Below, piece by piece: positions 53,553-62,455 of a stretch of DNA of 64,000 nucleotides; the stretch's first letter is position 1; each line of letters starts with the position of its first letter. A program made the translations under genes and the position numbers. The notes beneath the pieces were generated by a model. That model saw only the letters and a list, made by a program, of their open reading frames with translations, made no database searches and was not told the origin of the DNA. Origin of the DNA: Hyphomonas johnsonii MHS-2 (GTDB lineage Bacteria; Pseudomonadota; Alphaproteobacteria; Caulobacterales; Hyphomonadaceae); assembly GCF_000685275.1 (NCBI RefSeq), contig NZ_ARYK01000001.1, positions 620,001 through 684,000 of the forward strand. Reading direction: 5' to 3'.

Positions 53553-54598
53553 GACTGGAACACCTCCGGACGATCCTTTTCGTGCGGGGTTACCCGCAAT
53601 CTTGCCCCGAACTTCTCATCAAGGCGGCGTTGCAGGTCAAGGCCGCTCGCCTGCATCCAGGCATGGGCCGGCGCAGGCAGGCCGAGCGTCAATGTTGCCA
53701 TCGGTTGCGCCAATGCTTCCCGCTGGAGATCCCGCAGGCCATCGAGGCAGAGGGTTTCGGCGGTGGGGCGACCATCACGATCATGCAATCGGTCTGCAAT
53801 CGGCGTCTCGCCCCACGCGACGGACACTTCCAGCAAGCCGAACGCCGACGGCGGCAGGGCGCGGGCAGTCCGGTGTGACACGTTGGAGAGCGCCGAGAGG
53901 AAGGCTTCCTTCACCTGGATGCCGGCATCCCGATTGATCGGGGACACGCAGTCCAGAACCCCGGCGCCGCCGAGATTGCGCAAGCTCAACTGGCGTGCAA
54001 ACGCCTGCGCCGCCTGCAGGTTGATCCGCAGCGCCCGCGCCGCGGCCCGTCCGGAATCGCTGCGCCCGGCCGTGTCGATGTCGGCGGCAACGAGCGCCGT
54101 GGTCGGCTCGATCGTCAGCAGGCCGCCGCCGGTTAGCGTGACCTGGGACGTGAGGGCTTCGTCGAACGCGGCTGCCACCTCCGGGTCGCCGCAGGCAACG
54201 TCATCGACCTTTGCCGAACCGCCGCCCGGAAGGGCCGAGACCCAGCGATCTGCGGCGCTGGCAGATTGCCGTGCGTCCCGCGCCAGCTCGACACGCGGCA
54301 ACTTGTTCCGGCGGGCTTCCGTGACGACGCGGACGGACACGGCGGCGCCTTCGGTCAGGCCGTGCCCGTCTGACAAGCGGACAAACGCCTCGCCGCCACG
54401 TGATAGCTCCGCAAAGCCCCCACCTTGCCGGATGTCGATCTTGCGTATCCGCGCATCCAGGACATCGCCACAGCTCGCCCGTGTGTCGCGGTCGCTCAGG
54501 CGCTCCAGCCTGAGGGCGACAGGTCGGCCAGTCTCGTCGAGCGCGACCCAGCGTGTTTCGGCGATTGCCGCTTCGCGCAGGATGCGGACAACTGGCAC
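53549..54598 (-). CDS. Short RNase E/G-family protein
   Basis: The 349-residue protein is much shorter than RNase G (about 490) or RNase E. It has a divergent S1-like N-terminal part (about 40-105) and a DNase-I-like catalytic core. The two metal-binding aspartates seem kept: Asp173 in AADIDTAGR and Asp216 in GVLDCVSP. The zinc-link CxxC of RNase E/G is missing, so tetramerisation may differ. Start is GTG. It precedes yacG with a 4-bp overlap, as in other alphaproteobacteria, and could process rRNA or tRNA. Confidence 0.85.
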   Translation of the reverse strand: MPVVRILREAAIAETRWVALDETGRPVALRLERLSDRDTRASCGDVLDARIRKIDIRQGGGFAELSRGGEAFVRLSDGHGLTEGAAVSVRVVTEARRNKLPRVELARDARQSASAADRWVSALPGGGSAKVDDVACGDPEVAAAFDEALTSQVTLTGGGLLTIEPTTALVAADIDTAGRSDSGRAAARALRINLQAAQAFARQLSLRNLGGAGVLDCVSPINRDAGIQVKEAFLSALSNVSHRTARALPPSAFGLLEVSVAWGETPIADRLHDRDGRPTAETLCLDGLRDLQREALAQPMATLTLGLPAPAHAWMQASGLDLQRRLDEKFGARLRVTPHEKDRPEVFQS

Positions 54599-54602
54599 TG
54601 AC

Positions 54603-56153
54603 CTAGCGCAGCGCCGCGATCAGCGAGGCAGTGACCGGGTCAGCGGCTGTCCCGGTTCCGGCCAGTGCCGGCTTCAGGCGCGATGCCATGGTCTTGCCGC
54701 GCTCGACGCCCCATTGGTCGAACGGGTTGAGGCCCCACAGCTTGCCGGCGAAGTATGTGCGGTGTTCGTACATGGCGACGAGTGCACCGAAGGCTTCCGG
54801 GCTGAATGTGGCATGGGTCATGAAGGTGGACGGGCGGCCGCCAGCGTGGACTTTCTGGTGCGCGACGGCATCCGTCAGGTTCGGCTCCTCGGATTTGACG
54901 TCTGCGAAGCTCCGGCCATTCGCGAGCACTTCGGCCTGGGCCAGGGCATGGGCGGTGAGGGCGGTGATGCCGTCAGGGTCGCGGTTGCGATCGGGTGCGA
55001 GGATGAATTCGCAGGGCACGGCCTGGGAGCCCTGGTGCAGCCACTGGTGATAGGAATGCTGGCCGACGGAGCCTTCACCGCCCCAGAGCGCCGGCGCTGT
55101 CGCGACCGGAACGGCGGCGCCGTCCGACCCCACGGTCTTGCCGTTCGATTCCATTTCCAGCTGCTGGAGGTATGTCGGCAGCATCCGCAGGCGGTTGGCA
55201 TAGGCCAGCAGGACGCGCATCGGCTCGCCACGCACGGACGTGTTCCAATAGTCCAGCAGGGCAAGGCGCATGGGAACGTTGGCCGCGAGGGGCGTGCTGC
55301 GGGTGTGCACATCCATGTCATGCGCACCCTTCAGGATGCGCACGAACGTGTCGGCACCGAGATAGATCATGCAGGCGAGCGACGCCGCAGACCAGAGCGA
55401 GAAGCGCCCGCCGACCGAGAGCGGCATGTCGAACACGTGCGCATCGCGGCCGCCAAGCCACTCCTTCGCCTTGGCCGGCGCGGCGGTCACAAGGCCGAGA
55501 TGCTGTGCTGCCGCATCGCCGAGGGCGGCTTCGAGCCAGACCCGGGCGCGCGCCAGATTGTACAAGGTTTCTTCGGTTCCGAAGGATTTCGACACGCCGA
55601 TGACCAGGGTCGTCGCCGGATTGAGGCCGGCCAGGGCACGGTCGAGGTCGAGCGGATCGACATTCGCGCAAAACCGCAGGTCGATGCCGGGTGCCGCACT
55701 GTCGCCGAAGGCGTCCGCGATCAGGCGCGGTCCGAAATCGGAGCCACCGATGCCGATATGGACGATGGCGGCGAAGGGTGCGCCGCCGGAAGACACGATC
55801 GTGCCGGATCGCACGTCGCGCGCGAACTGCAAGGCGGGCTGGACGCTTTGCCGGACGGTTTCGGCTTCGCCTTCAAGGCGCGGGGTGGAGCGGAGCGCCC
55901 AATGCAGGGCCGGGCGCTGTTCGGACGGATTGACGATGGCGCCCGAGAACAGGTCTGTGGCCGCCTGTTCCAGGCCTGCCTGGGTGCCGAACCGGACCAG
56001 CGCGGCGTCGGCCTCGGGATCAAGGAATTGCCGCGCCAGTTCGATCCGCCACCCGGAGGCCGACAGGATGGAATTGCCGGCGCGCGCCGCCGCCAGGCTC
56101 GCCAGGGGCTGGTTCCGGAGGCGGGTGGCATGAGCGGACAGGTCGGGCGTCAT
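54603..56153 (-). CDS. pgi: Glucose-6-phosphate isomerase
   Basis: The 516-residue enzyme interconverts glucose-6-phosphate and fructose-6-phosphate. Family segments seen are IGIGGSDFGPRL, GVSKSFGTEETLYN, GGRFSLWSAASL and the catalytic HQWLHQGSQAVPCEFI. The ATG is preceded by GAGGA. It is followed 4 bp later by the RNase G-like gene. It supplies the glucose-6-phosphate used by otsA, but the genes are in different operons. Confidence 0.95.
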   Translation of the reverse strand: MTPDLSAHATRLRNQPLASLAAARAGNSILSASGWRIELARQFLDPEADAALVRFGTQAGLEQAATDLFSGAIVNPSEQRPALHWALRSTPRLEGEAETVRQSVQPALQFARDVRSGTIVSSGGAPFAAIVHIGIGGSDFGPRLIADAFGDSAAPGIDLRFCANVDPLDLDRALAGLNPATTLVIGVSKSFGTEETLYNLARARVWLEAALGDAAAQHLGLVTAAPAKAKEWLGGRDAHVFDMPLSVGGRFSLWSAASLACMIYLGADTFVRILKGAHDMDVHTRSTPLAANVPMRLALLDYWNTSVRGEPMRVLLAYANRLRMLPTYLQQLEMESNGKTVGSDGAAVPVATAPALWGGEGSVGQHSYHQWLHQGSQAVPCEFILAPDRNRDPDGITALTAHALAQAEVLANGRSFADVKSEEPNLTDAVAHQKVHAGGRPSTFMTHATFSPEAFGALVAMYEHRTYFAGKLWGLNPFDQWGVERGKTMASRLKPALAGTGTAADPVTASLIAALR

Positions 56154-56255
56154 CTGGTGATTCCTCGGAGCTTGGATTGCACCTTGCCATATCCGGCCTT
56201 GGGGTCGCTAGGCAAGCGGGCGCCTCGGTTCAACAGTGCCGATACAAATGCACGC

Positions 56256-56284
56256 TTGAATCCCATGGCACACATGGGTATGAG
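56256..56284 (+). promoter_or_regulatory. Candidate sigma-70-type promoter of tuf
   Basis: TTGAAT (56256-56261) and TATGAG (56279-56284) are spaced by 17 bp. The spacer is itself an inverted repeat, CCCATG-GCACA-CATGGG (56262-56278). The transcript leader would be about 80 nt. Confidence 0.6.
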
Positions 56285-56329
56285 GCGCGTTTAACAGGCA
56301 GCCCGCCTGCCATTTCGTGATGAATCAAC

Positions 56330-56345
56330 GTCCGGCGGGCCGGAC
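56330..56345 (+). other. Hairpin in the tuf leader
   Basis: GTCCGGC-GG-GCCGGAC is a perfect 7-bp stem ending 13 bases before the AAGGAG ribosome site. It may protect the mRNA 5' region or tune translation. Confidence 0.45.
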
Positions 56346-56371
56346 ACCAGAACACGCTAAGGAGTAGCCCG

Positions 56372-57562
56372 ATGGGCAAGGCAAAGTTTGAACGCAACAA
56401 GCCGCACGTGAACATCGGCACGATTGGTCACGTTGACCATGGCAAGACGACGCTGACGGCGGCGATTTCGATGGTTCTTTCGGAAGCATCGGGCGGCGAA
56501 GCGAAATCGTATGCCGACATCGACTCCGCGCCGGAAGAGAAAGCGCGCGGCATCACGATCAACACGGCGCACGTCGAGTACGAGACGGCCAACCGTCACT
56601 ATGCTCACGTCGACTGCCCCGGCCACGCCGACTATGTGAAGAACATGATCACCGGCGCAGCCCAGATGGACGGCGCGATCCTGGTTGTGAACGCAGCCGA
56701 CGGCCCGATGCCGCAGACGCGCGAGCACATCCTGCTGGCCAAGCAGGTCGGCGTGCCGGCCATGGTTGTCTTCCTGAACAAGGTCGACCAGGTCGATGAT
56801 GCCGAACTGCTCGAACTGGTCGAGATGGAAGTGCGCGAGCTCCTGACCTCGTACGACTTCCCGGGCGACGACATTCCGATCATCGCGGGGTCCGCGCTGG
56901 CCGCTGTCGAAGGCCGCAATCCTGAAATCGGCCGGGACAAGGTTCTCGAGCTGATGCAGGCTGTGGACGACTATATCCCGACGCCCGAGCGTCCGCTGGA
57001 CAAGCCGTTCCTGATGCCTGTGGAAGACGTGTTCTCGATCTCTGGCCGCGGCACGGTTGTGACCGGCCGGGTCGAACAGGGCATCCTGAAGGTTGGCGAC
57101 GAAGTCGAGATCGTGGGTATCCGCGACACGGTGAAGTCGACCTGTACGGGCGTCGAGATGTTCCGCAAGCTGCTCGACCAGGGCCAGGCTGGCGACAATA
57201 TCGGTGCGCTGCTTCGCGGTATCGACCGTGAAGGCGTCGAGCGCGGCCAGGTTCTCTGCAAGCCGGGTTCGATCACGCCGCACACGACGTTCGAAGCCGA
57301 GGCCTATATCCTGACGAAGGAAGAGGGTGGCCGTCACACGCCGTTCTTCACCAATTATCGTCCGCAGTTCTACTTCCGCACGACCGACGTGACGGGCGTG
57401 GTGACGCTGCCGGCCGACAAGGAAATGGTCCTGCCGGGCGATAACGTGAAAATGGATGTCGAGCTGATCCAGCCGATCGCCATGGACAAGGGCCTGCGCT
57501 TCGCCATCCGCGAAGGCGGCCGTACCGTCGGCGCCGGCGTGGTGTCCGAAATCAAGAAATAG
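56372..57562 (+). CDS. tuf: Translation elongation factor EF-Tu
   Basis: The 396-residue GTPase delivers aminoacyl-tRNA to the ribosome. It is full length, with GHVDHGKT (P-loop), the DCPGHADY switch motif, NKVDQVDD (NKxD) and domains 2 and 3. AAGGAG lies seven bases before the ATG. It has its own promoter and terminator and is not flanked by fusA, rpsJ, secE or nusG in this window, so it may be one of two tuf copies. Confidence 0.98.
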   Translation: MGKAKFERNKPHVNIGTIGHVDHGKTTLTAAISMVLSEASGGEAKSYADIDSAPEEKARGITINTAHVEYETANRHYAHVDCPGHADYVKNMITGAAQMDGAILVVNAADGPMPQTREHILLAKQVGVPAMVVFLNKVDQVDDAELLELVEMEVRELLTSYDFPGDDIPIIAGSALAAVEGRNPEIGRDKVLELMQAVDDYIPTPERPLDKPFLMPVEDVFSISGRGTVVTGRVEQGILKVGDEVEIVGIRDTVKSTCTGVEMFRKLLDQGQAGDNIGALLRGIDREGVERGQVLCKPGSITPHTTFEAEAYILTKEEGGRHTPFFTNYRPQFYFRTTDVTGVVTLPADKEMVLPGDNVKMDVELIQPIAMDKGLRFAIREGGRTVGAGVVSEIKK

Positions 57563-57585
57563 GGACTGGTTCCAGTCCTGACGGC

Positions 57586-57617
57586 AAAGGCCGCTTCCGA
57601 AAGGAAGCGGCCTTTTT
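57586..57617 (+). terminator. Intrinsic terminator of tuf
   Basis: A 13-bp perfect stem (AAAGGCCGCTTCC arm, 57586-57598 with 57603-57615), GAAA tetraloop and a following TTTTT run give a textbook terminator 24 bp past the tuf stop. A small GGACTGG-TT-CCAGTCC hairpin (57563-57578) precedes it. Confidence 0.95.
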
Positions 57618-57674
57618 CGTTGCGCGTGATGCGGCGTTACACTTAATGTCAGTGGCAAAATGGGGGTACGTGGG

Positions 57675-58244
57675 ATGAAACATCTATTTGGATCTATCTG
57701 TCTGGCTGTGCTTGCAGGGGCGCCCGGTGCGTTTGCCGAGCCCATTGATGATGCGCGTGTGATCGTCGACAAGACAGTCACCAGGGACCAATTCAGCGCA
57801 GCCTTCACGTCGATCGCCGGCCTCATGCTCGGCAACATGCAAAACGAGGTCGCGAAGAGCGGAAAATCGCTTTCCGACGATGCCGCGGCTGTCGTGGTGG
57901 AAATGCTGACGACGCAGATGGTGGATGCCATTCTGGAGCGGATGCGCGAACCCCTGGCGAAAGCCTACGTCCTCAATCTTTCCCCCGAGGCGATTGCGGC
58001 TTACCGCGCCTTCCTTGAAACAGAGGCAGGCGGGGAAGTTGCCGCCGCAACTCCCCAGATCATGCTGGAAAGCTCGAAGATCGGGGAGGAGATTGGCGGC
58101 GAGATCGCCGGAGAGGCAGTGCGTGCCATGGTCGCCGAAATGGAAGCCGGCAACTGGCCAAGTGGAACACTGAAATCGACCCAGGCGGAACTGCGCGACC
58201 TGTATGTTCTGCCCGAAGTGGCCGAGATGCCTGCCGAGCGCTGA
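57675..58244 (+). CDS. Secreted DUF2059-like protein
   Basis: The 189-residue protein has a signal peptide (MKHLFGSICLAVLAGAPGAFA). An all-helical domain follows, with the DUF2059-like stretch LSPEAIAAYRAFLETEAGGE. The frame starts earlier at 57660, but the second ATG gives the better signal peptide. Function is unknown; it is probably periplasmic. It lies between the tuf terminator and tRNA-Trp. Confidence 0.78.
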   Translation: MKHLFGSICLAVLAGAPGAFAEPIDDARVIVDKTVTRDQFSAAFTSIAGLMLGNMQNEVAKSGKSLSDDAAAVVVEMLTTQMVDAILERMREPLAKAYVLNLSPEAIAAYRAFLETEAGGEVAAATPQIMLESSKIGEEIGGEIAGEAVRAMVAEMEAGNWPSGTLKSTQAELRDLYVLPEVAEMPAER

Positions 58245-58330
58245 AACTTATCGGGTTGGTGGCGGTGGATATTGCGGTAATCGCGTCTTGCGGCCTGCGC
58301 CCATTTCGGGCAAACCACCGCTTCGCCTGA

Positions 58331-58406
58331 AGGGGTATAGCTCAGTTGGTAGAGTACCGGTCTCCAAAACCGGGTGTCGTAGGTTCGAGTCCTACTGCCC
58401 CTGCCA
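58331..58406 (+). tRNA. tRNA-Trp (CCA)
   Basis: The 76-nt cloverleaf has acceptor AGGGGTA/TGCCCCT, anticodon loop CTCCAAA (anticodon CCA), T arm TAGGTTCGAGTCCTA and an encoded CCA tail. In most alphaproteobacteria tRNA-Trp precedes secE-nusG; here an alpha/beta hydrolase follows. Confidence 0.97.
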
Positions 58407-58480
58407 GGCATTTCAGCAATCGATCAGTTTGGGCTGGCACGCGTGATGACTCGCAGCCGATCACACCCTAGTCTGGTGCC

Positions 58481-59347
58481 ATGATCACCGGACCGACCTC
58501 ACAGAGTTTCATTTCCCAGCGCCTGCGCCTGCACTATGTCGACTGGGGCAATGCCGAGGCACCGCCACTGGTCCTGGTGCATGGCGGCCGCGACCATTGC
58601 CGCAGCTGGGATTGGGTGGCTCAGGAACTGAGTCGTGACTGGCATGTCGTCGCGCCGGACCTGCGCGGTCACGGCGACAGCGCATGGTCGGAAGACGGCG
58701 AATATTCGGTTCGCGCCTGTGTCTACGATCTCGCCCAGCTGATCCATCAGCAGAAGCTTGAACCGGTCACGCTGGTGTCGCATTCCTATGGCGGCGCGAT
58801 TTCATTGCGCTATGCCGGAATCTATCCGGAGAAAGTCCGCCGGATCGTCGCCATCGAAGGCCTTGGTCCCTCACCCAAGGTGCTCAAGGAACACTTCAGC
58901 GCGCCGCCCGGAAAGCGCATGCGCGACTGGATCGATTCCAAACGCGCTGCCGCCGGGCGCACATCCAAGAAATATGCGACCTTGGAGGACGCCTACCAGC
59001 GCATGAAGACCGAAAACAGCTACCTTTCCGATGAACAGGCCCGCCACCTGACGATCCACGGCATCAGCCAGAACGAGGACGGCACATATTCGTGGAAATT
59101 CGACAATTATTTCCGCGTGATGACGCCCTATGACATCCCCCATGACGCCATCGAGACATTGTGGAGCCAGATCACCTGTCCGACGTTGCTGCTGTATGGG
59201 GAAAAGAGCTGGGCCTCCAATCCCGCAGAGGATGGGCGCCTCAAGCACTTCCAGAATGCTGAAGTGAAGCTCTACGAGAATGCCGGGCACTGGCTGCACC
59301 ATGACCAGTTCGACCGGTTCATCGCTGATTTGCGGGCGTTCCTCTGA
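58481..59347 (+). CDS. Alpha/beta hydrolase
   Basis: The 288-residue protein has the alpha/beta hydrolase layout: oxyanion motif HGGRDHCRSW, GHGDSAW, nucleophile elbow SHSYGG (Ser near 103), acid in the LLLYGEKSW region and catalytic His in NAGHWLHHDQF. No signal peptide, so cytosolic. Substrate is unknown; esterase or lactonase are possible. Confidence 0.9.
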   Translation: MITGPTSQSFISQRLRLHYVDWGNAEAPPLVLVHGGRDHCRSWDWVAQELSRDWHVVAPDLRGHGDSAWSEDGEYSVRACVYDLAQLIHQQKLEPVTLVSHSYGGAISLRYAGIYPEKVRRIVAIEGLGPSPKVLKEHFSAPPGKRMRDWIDSKRAAAGRTSKKYATLEDAYQRMKTENSYLSDEQARHLTIHGISQNEDGTYSWKFDNYFRVMTPYDIPHDAIETLWSQITCPTLLLYGEKSWASNPAEDGRLKHFQNAEVKLYENAGHWLHHDQFDRFIADLRAFL

Positions 59348-59368
59348 GGTCCGCTGCCCGGCTCCGGT

Positions 59369-60700
59369 TCAGGCGGCCTCGCGCGCTTCGGCCTTGAGCG
59401 TGGCCAGCATGGCATTCACCACAACTTCGCTGCGCGCAACGACACTCGAAACAAGTTCATGGGAGAAGGTCGATCCGCTGAACCAGGTGCGCTGGTGTCC
59501 CTGGACCCTCAGCAGGTTGCCGAACAGGCCGTCGGCCACGGCTTCAGGCCGGTATTGCGGAAAGTACTGCCAGGACTTCTGAAACACGACGTTGTTGATC
59601 GTGAAGCCGTGCAGCGCGGCGTCCGCATACAGGATTTCCCGCAATTCGTCCGGTGTCAGCCCGTCGGAAAACTGGCCGGTCACATACAGCCGTCCGCCAA
59701 GGTCCGCGCTCTCGCCTTCCGCGCGACCGCCGAGAATAGCGCCCCGCAGGCTGCTGTCGCGGGACGCCCGGGAATAGCCGATCACCTGGTGCCCGGTGAA
59801 CCAGTCGTTCGATGCGATCAGTGTGGTTGTATAGTTCTTCCAGTCGATTCCGTCTGCGACGGCCTGTTCCAGGCTGCTTGCCTTCGCGAATGTCGTGAAG
59901 ACCTGCATGGGCACGGTCGATAACACGGCGTCATATTCGGCTTCCGTGTCCGCCGTATGGATGACTGGCTTGCTGCCGGACCGGTCGAGACCGATCACGC
60001 GTGAATCCAGCCGCACGTCAAATCCGCTGGCGAATCGCTGCCAGAATGTCGACCAGCCTTGTTCGGGCATGTGCAGGTCGTTCAGGACACCGGACAGGAG
60101 GTATTGCAGGTCGCACCATTGCACGGTCTGGCCGATCGTCGCCTCATCAACATAGCCGTAGCCCTGCGTCGTCTGAATCCGGTGCATGGCGCGCTCGATT
60201 TTCGGGATATCCAGCGCGCGGACCCATTCGATTGTCGACATCGAGGCTTCCCGCCTCACGTCCGGGTCGTCCGGCCGGTCCCGAATCGCTTTTCGCAGGG
60301 TGCCAGCCTTCCGGATGAACCTGATGACCTGGTAGGGCAGGGGCTGGCCCGCCCCGTGCCGGACGTAGTTGACCACGGGTTCGCCGTCGAAAAGCGCCAG
60401 GCCGAGGCGTTTCAGCGTGATGCCGTGGGCCTTCATCCAGCCCTTCACCATCTTGTGGGAACGGGTCGTGTAGCAGGTCCCCATCTCGTTCAGGTGGTCG
60501 CCGTTAATGATCGAGAATGACTTTCCGCCTATACGGTCACTGGCTTCATAAACGACCGGATCAAACCCTTTTTCGCGGAGGAAATGCGCAGCGCTCAGGC
60601 CCGCCGGGCCCGCGCCAATAACTGCAATCCTGAAGCGATCCGCGGTGTTCACAGGCTGTCCATCAACTCTAAATATTAACGAATTCCCTTTCAGTTTCAT
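59369..60700 (-). CDS. FAD-dependent oxidoreductase (amine-oxidase-like)
   Basis: The 443-residue flavoprotein has the dinucleotide-binding motif GAGPAGLSAAHFL (about 30-42) and the second FAD contact YEASDRIGGKS, as in NAD(P)-binding amine-oxidase-like and desaturase-like proteins. A short N-terminal extension precedes the Rossmann fold. Substrate is unknown. It is divergent from the histidine-kinase-like gene with a gap of only 14 bp if that gene starts at 60715. Confidence 0.88.
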   Translation of the reverse strand: MKLKGNSLIFRVDGQPVNTADRFRIAVIGAGPAGLSAAHFLREKGFDPVVYEASDRIGGKSFSIINGDHLNEMGTCYTTRSHKMVKGWMKAHGITLKRLGLALFDGEPVVNYVRHGAGQPLPYQVIRFIRKAGTLRKAIRDRPDDPDVRREASMSTIEWVRALDIPKIERAMHRIQTTQGYGYVDEATIGQTVQWCDLQYLLSGVLNDLHMPEQGWSTFWQRFASGFDVRLDSRVIGLDRSGSKPVIHTADTEAEYDAVLSTVPMQVFTTFAKASSLEQAVADGIDWKNYTTTLIASNDWFTGHQVIGYSRASRDSSLRGAILGGRAEGESADLGGRLYVTGQFSDGLTPDELREILYADAALHGFTINNVVFQKSWQYFPQYRPEAVADGLFGNLLRVQGHQRTWFSGSTFSHELVSSVVARSEVVVNAMLATLKAEAREAA

Positions 60701-60714
60701 AAAGTTACCTCACG

Positions 60715-62451
60715 GTGACAAGGCTGATTTTCACCAAATGGCGGTATTCAATCGGAATGGCGACACCCGGTTCACAAATAGCCTTCCTGAAGTACCTGCT
60801 GCAGCGCAAGCATCCAAGCGCTACAGCGGTGGACCGTGTCGTGCTGCTGGAGCAGCATCTGGCCTTTGCCAGCCACACGGCAACCATGGCCGGCGTTATG
60901 CTGGTCAACTCGACCGCCACGACAATCATGATCGAACAGAGCCTCGACAATACGTCGCTGCGGTTCTGGCTGTTCCTGAACTGGCTTCTCGCGGCCGTGC
61001 TGGTGATCGACGCGATCCTGAAGCGGGGCAGGGGGCGGCCCAATGCGGTCAGCGGGCGCTATCTGCGCCGCTCGGAATGGCTGGCTTTCCTGTTCGGCGG
61101 GGTCTGGGGATCCCTGCCGTTCTTTGTGGGTGGCGATGCTGGAAGCGCGATGCTTTACGCGACGTTGCTGACCCTGCCGATGATTGCAGGCATGTCTGCG
61201 CTGCTGCCATCCGTGCCGCGCGTGGCGCTGAGATATGCGACAGCCGCGGTCCTGACCCTGCTGACATTTGTCGCGATTTCGCAGCCGGCGAGCAGCGTTG
61301 TCATGTCGATCATGATCCTGGTGTTCATCCTGGCTGTGTATTTCGGCATGAAGCGGACATTCATGACCTTCGTTTCGAACGTCGAATCCCGGATCCGCGC
61401 CACCGATTCCCACCAGATCCTGATTGGAGCCCTGAACGCCAGTGGCCAGGCGTTCGCCTACCTTGATGCCAAGGGCAACGTCCTGGTCCAGAACGACCTG
61501 CACAAGGCCTTTTTCTCCGGCACAGAGGCAGACCTGACAAGCGGGTCGCGCCGGTTGCCGAAGGCCGGTGACCGCTACTGGCAGAAATCCGTCGAATCCG
61601 TCCCGAACGGCGGGCACGTCATCCTGCACACCGATGTGACGGACTTGGAACAGAGCAAGCGCGAAATCGAGATTGCCAAGGAGGAAGCCGAGACCGCGGA
61701 TGCAGCCAAGACGCGCTTCCTCAATTCGATGAGCCGCGAACTCAAGGTGCCGCTGGACGTCATCGTCGGCTGTTCCGGCCTGATGGGGTCGGATTCCAAC
61801 ATTCCTTTCGATGAGACGGAATTCCGCCGCTACGCCGACCAGATCCGCAAGCATGCGTCCTATCTCGGCGGCATCATCGACCAGATCATCAGCTTCTCGA
61901 AGCTGAACCGCGAGACCGTGACCGCCGAGGAAGAAGTGGTGGAACTGGCGGAAATCGTGAACAGCGCCGTCGGCCGGGTGAGGCTGGCCTCGCCGGCATA
62001 CCTGTCAGTGCCATTGCAGGTGTCGATGGAGCCCGGATTGCCGAAGGTCTATTATGACCGCACGGCGCTCGAGCGAATCGTCCAGAACCTGGTCACCAAT
62101 GCATTCGAGCACGGGTCGAAATCGCCGATCACCGTGAAAGTGTCGCGAATCGTGGGACGCGGCATTCTGCTGATGGTCCGTGACAGGGGTGCCGGCATGG
62201 CCAAGCAGGACATGGACCAGGCGTTCGAGCCATTCTTCCAGGGCGGCCGGGCGAACGAGTTCAAGGATGGGCGCGGCGTTGGCCTCGGACTCACGGTCAG
62301 CCGGAAACTGGCACGCCAGCATGATGGTGACGTCCTGCTGGACAGCCATGAAGGCCGCGGGACGAGCGCGTTCCTGGTTATTCCGCCAAGCCGCTGTGTC
62401 ACCGGCGCAGACCGCCAGCAGCAACCCGAACCCACCCGCGACCTGGTCTGA
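60715..62451 (+). CDS. Histidine-kinase-like membrane protein without phospho-acceptor His
   Basis: The 578-residue protein has about five or six membrane helices (about 52-212), a PAS-like region (233-312), a coiled coil, a HisKA-like dimerisation domain and a HATPase domain. The ATPase has its N box (IVQNLVTNAFEHG) and G boxes (DRGAGM, GVGLGL). The H box reads FLNSMSRELKVPLD: Arg341 replaces the phosphorylated His. It therefore may be a pseudokinase, or may regulate another kinase. Start is uncertain: GTG 60715 or ATG 60757, neither with a good ribosome site. No receiver or response-regulator gene is adjacent. Confidence 0.85.
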   Translation: MTRLIFTKWRYSIGMATPGSQIAFLKYLLQRKHPSATAVDRVVLLEQHLAFASHTATMAGVMLVNSTATTIMIEQSLDNTSLRFWLFLNWLLAAVLVIDAILKRGRGRPNAVSGRYLRRSEWLAFLFGGVWGSLPFFVGGDAGSAMLYATLLTLPMIAGMSALLPSVPRVALRYATAAVLTLLTFVAISQPASSVVMSIMILVFILAVYFGMKRTFMTFVSNVESRIRATDSHQILIGALNASGQAFAYLDAKGNVLVQNDLHKAFFSGTEADLTSGSRRLPKAGDRYWQKSVESVPNGGHVILHTDVTDLEQSKREIEIAKEEAETADAAKTRFLNSMSRELKVPLDVIVGCSGLMGSDSNIPFDETEFRRYADQIRKHASYLGGIIDQIISFSKLNRETVTAEEEVVELAEIVNSAVGRVRLASPAYLSVPLQVSMEPGLPKVYYDRTALERIVQNLVTNAFEHGSKSPITVKVSRIVGRGILLMVRDRGAGMAKQDMDQAFEPFFQGGRANEFKDGRGVGLGLTVSRKLARQHDGDVLLDSHEGRGTSAFLVIPPSRCVTGADRQQQPEPTRDLV

Positions 62452-62455
62452 TCGG

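Noticed and set aside
53316-56294. A 992-codon plus-strand frame across yacG, the RNase G-like gene and pgi
   Set aside because: It spans three genuine minus-strand genes and their boundaries, has no domain, and is rich in Arg/Ala/Ser as expected for a shadow frame.
56357-57931. A 524-codon minus-strand frame across tuf
   Set aside because: Antisense to EF-Tu, whose codon bias creates the open frame.
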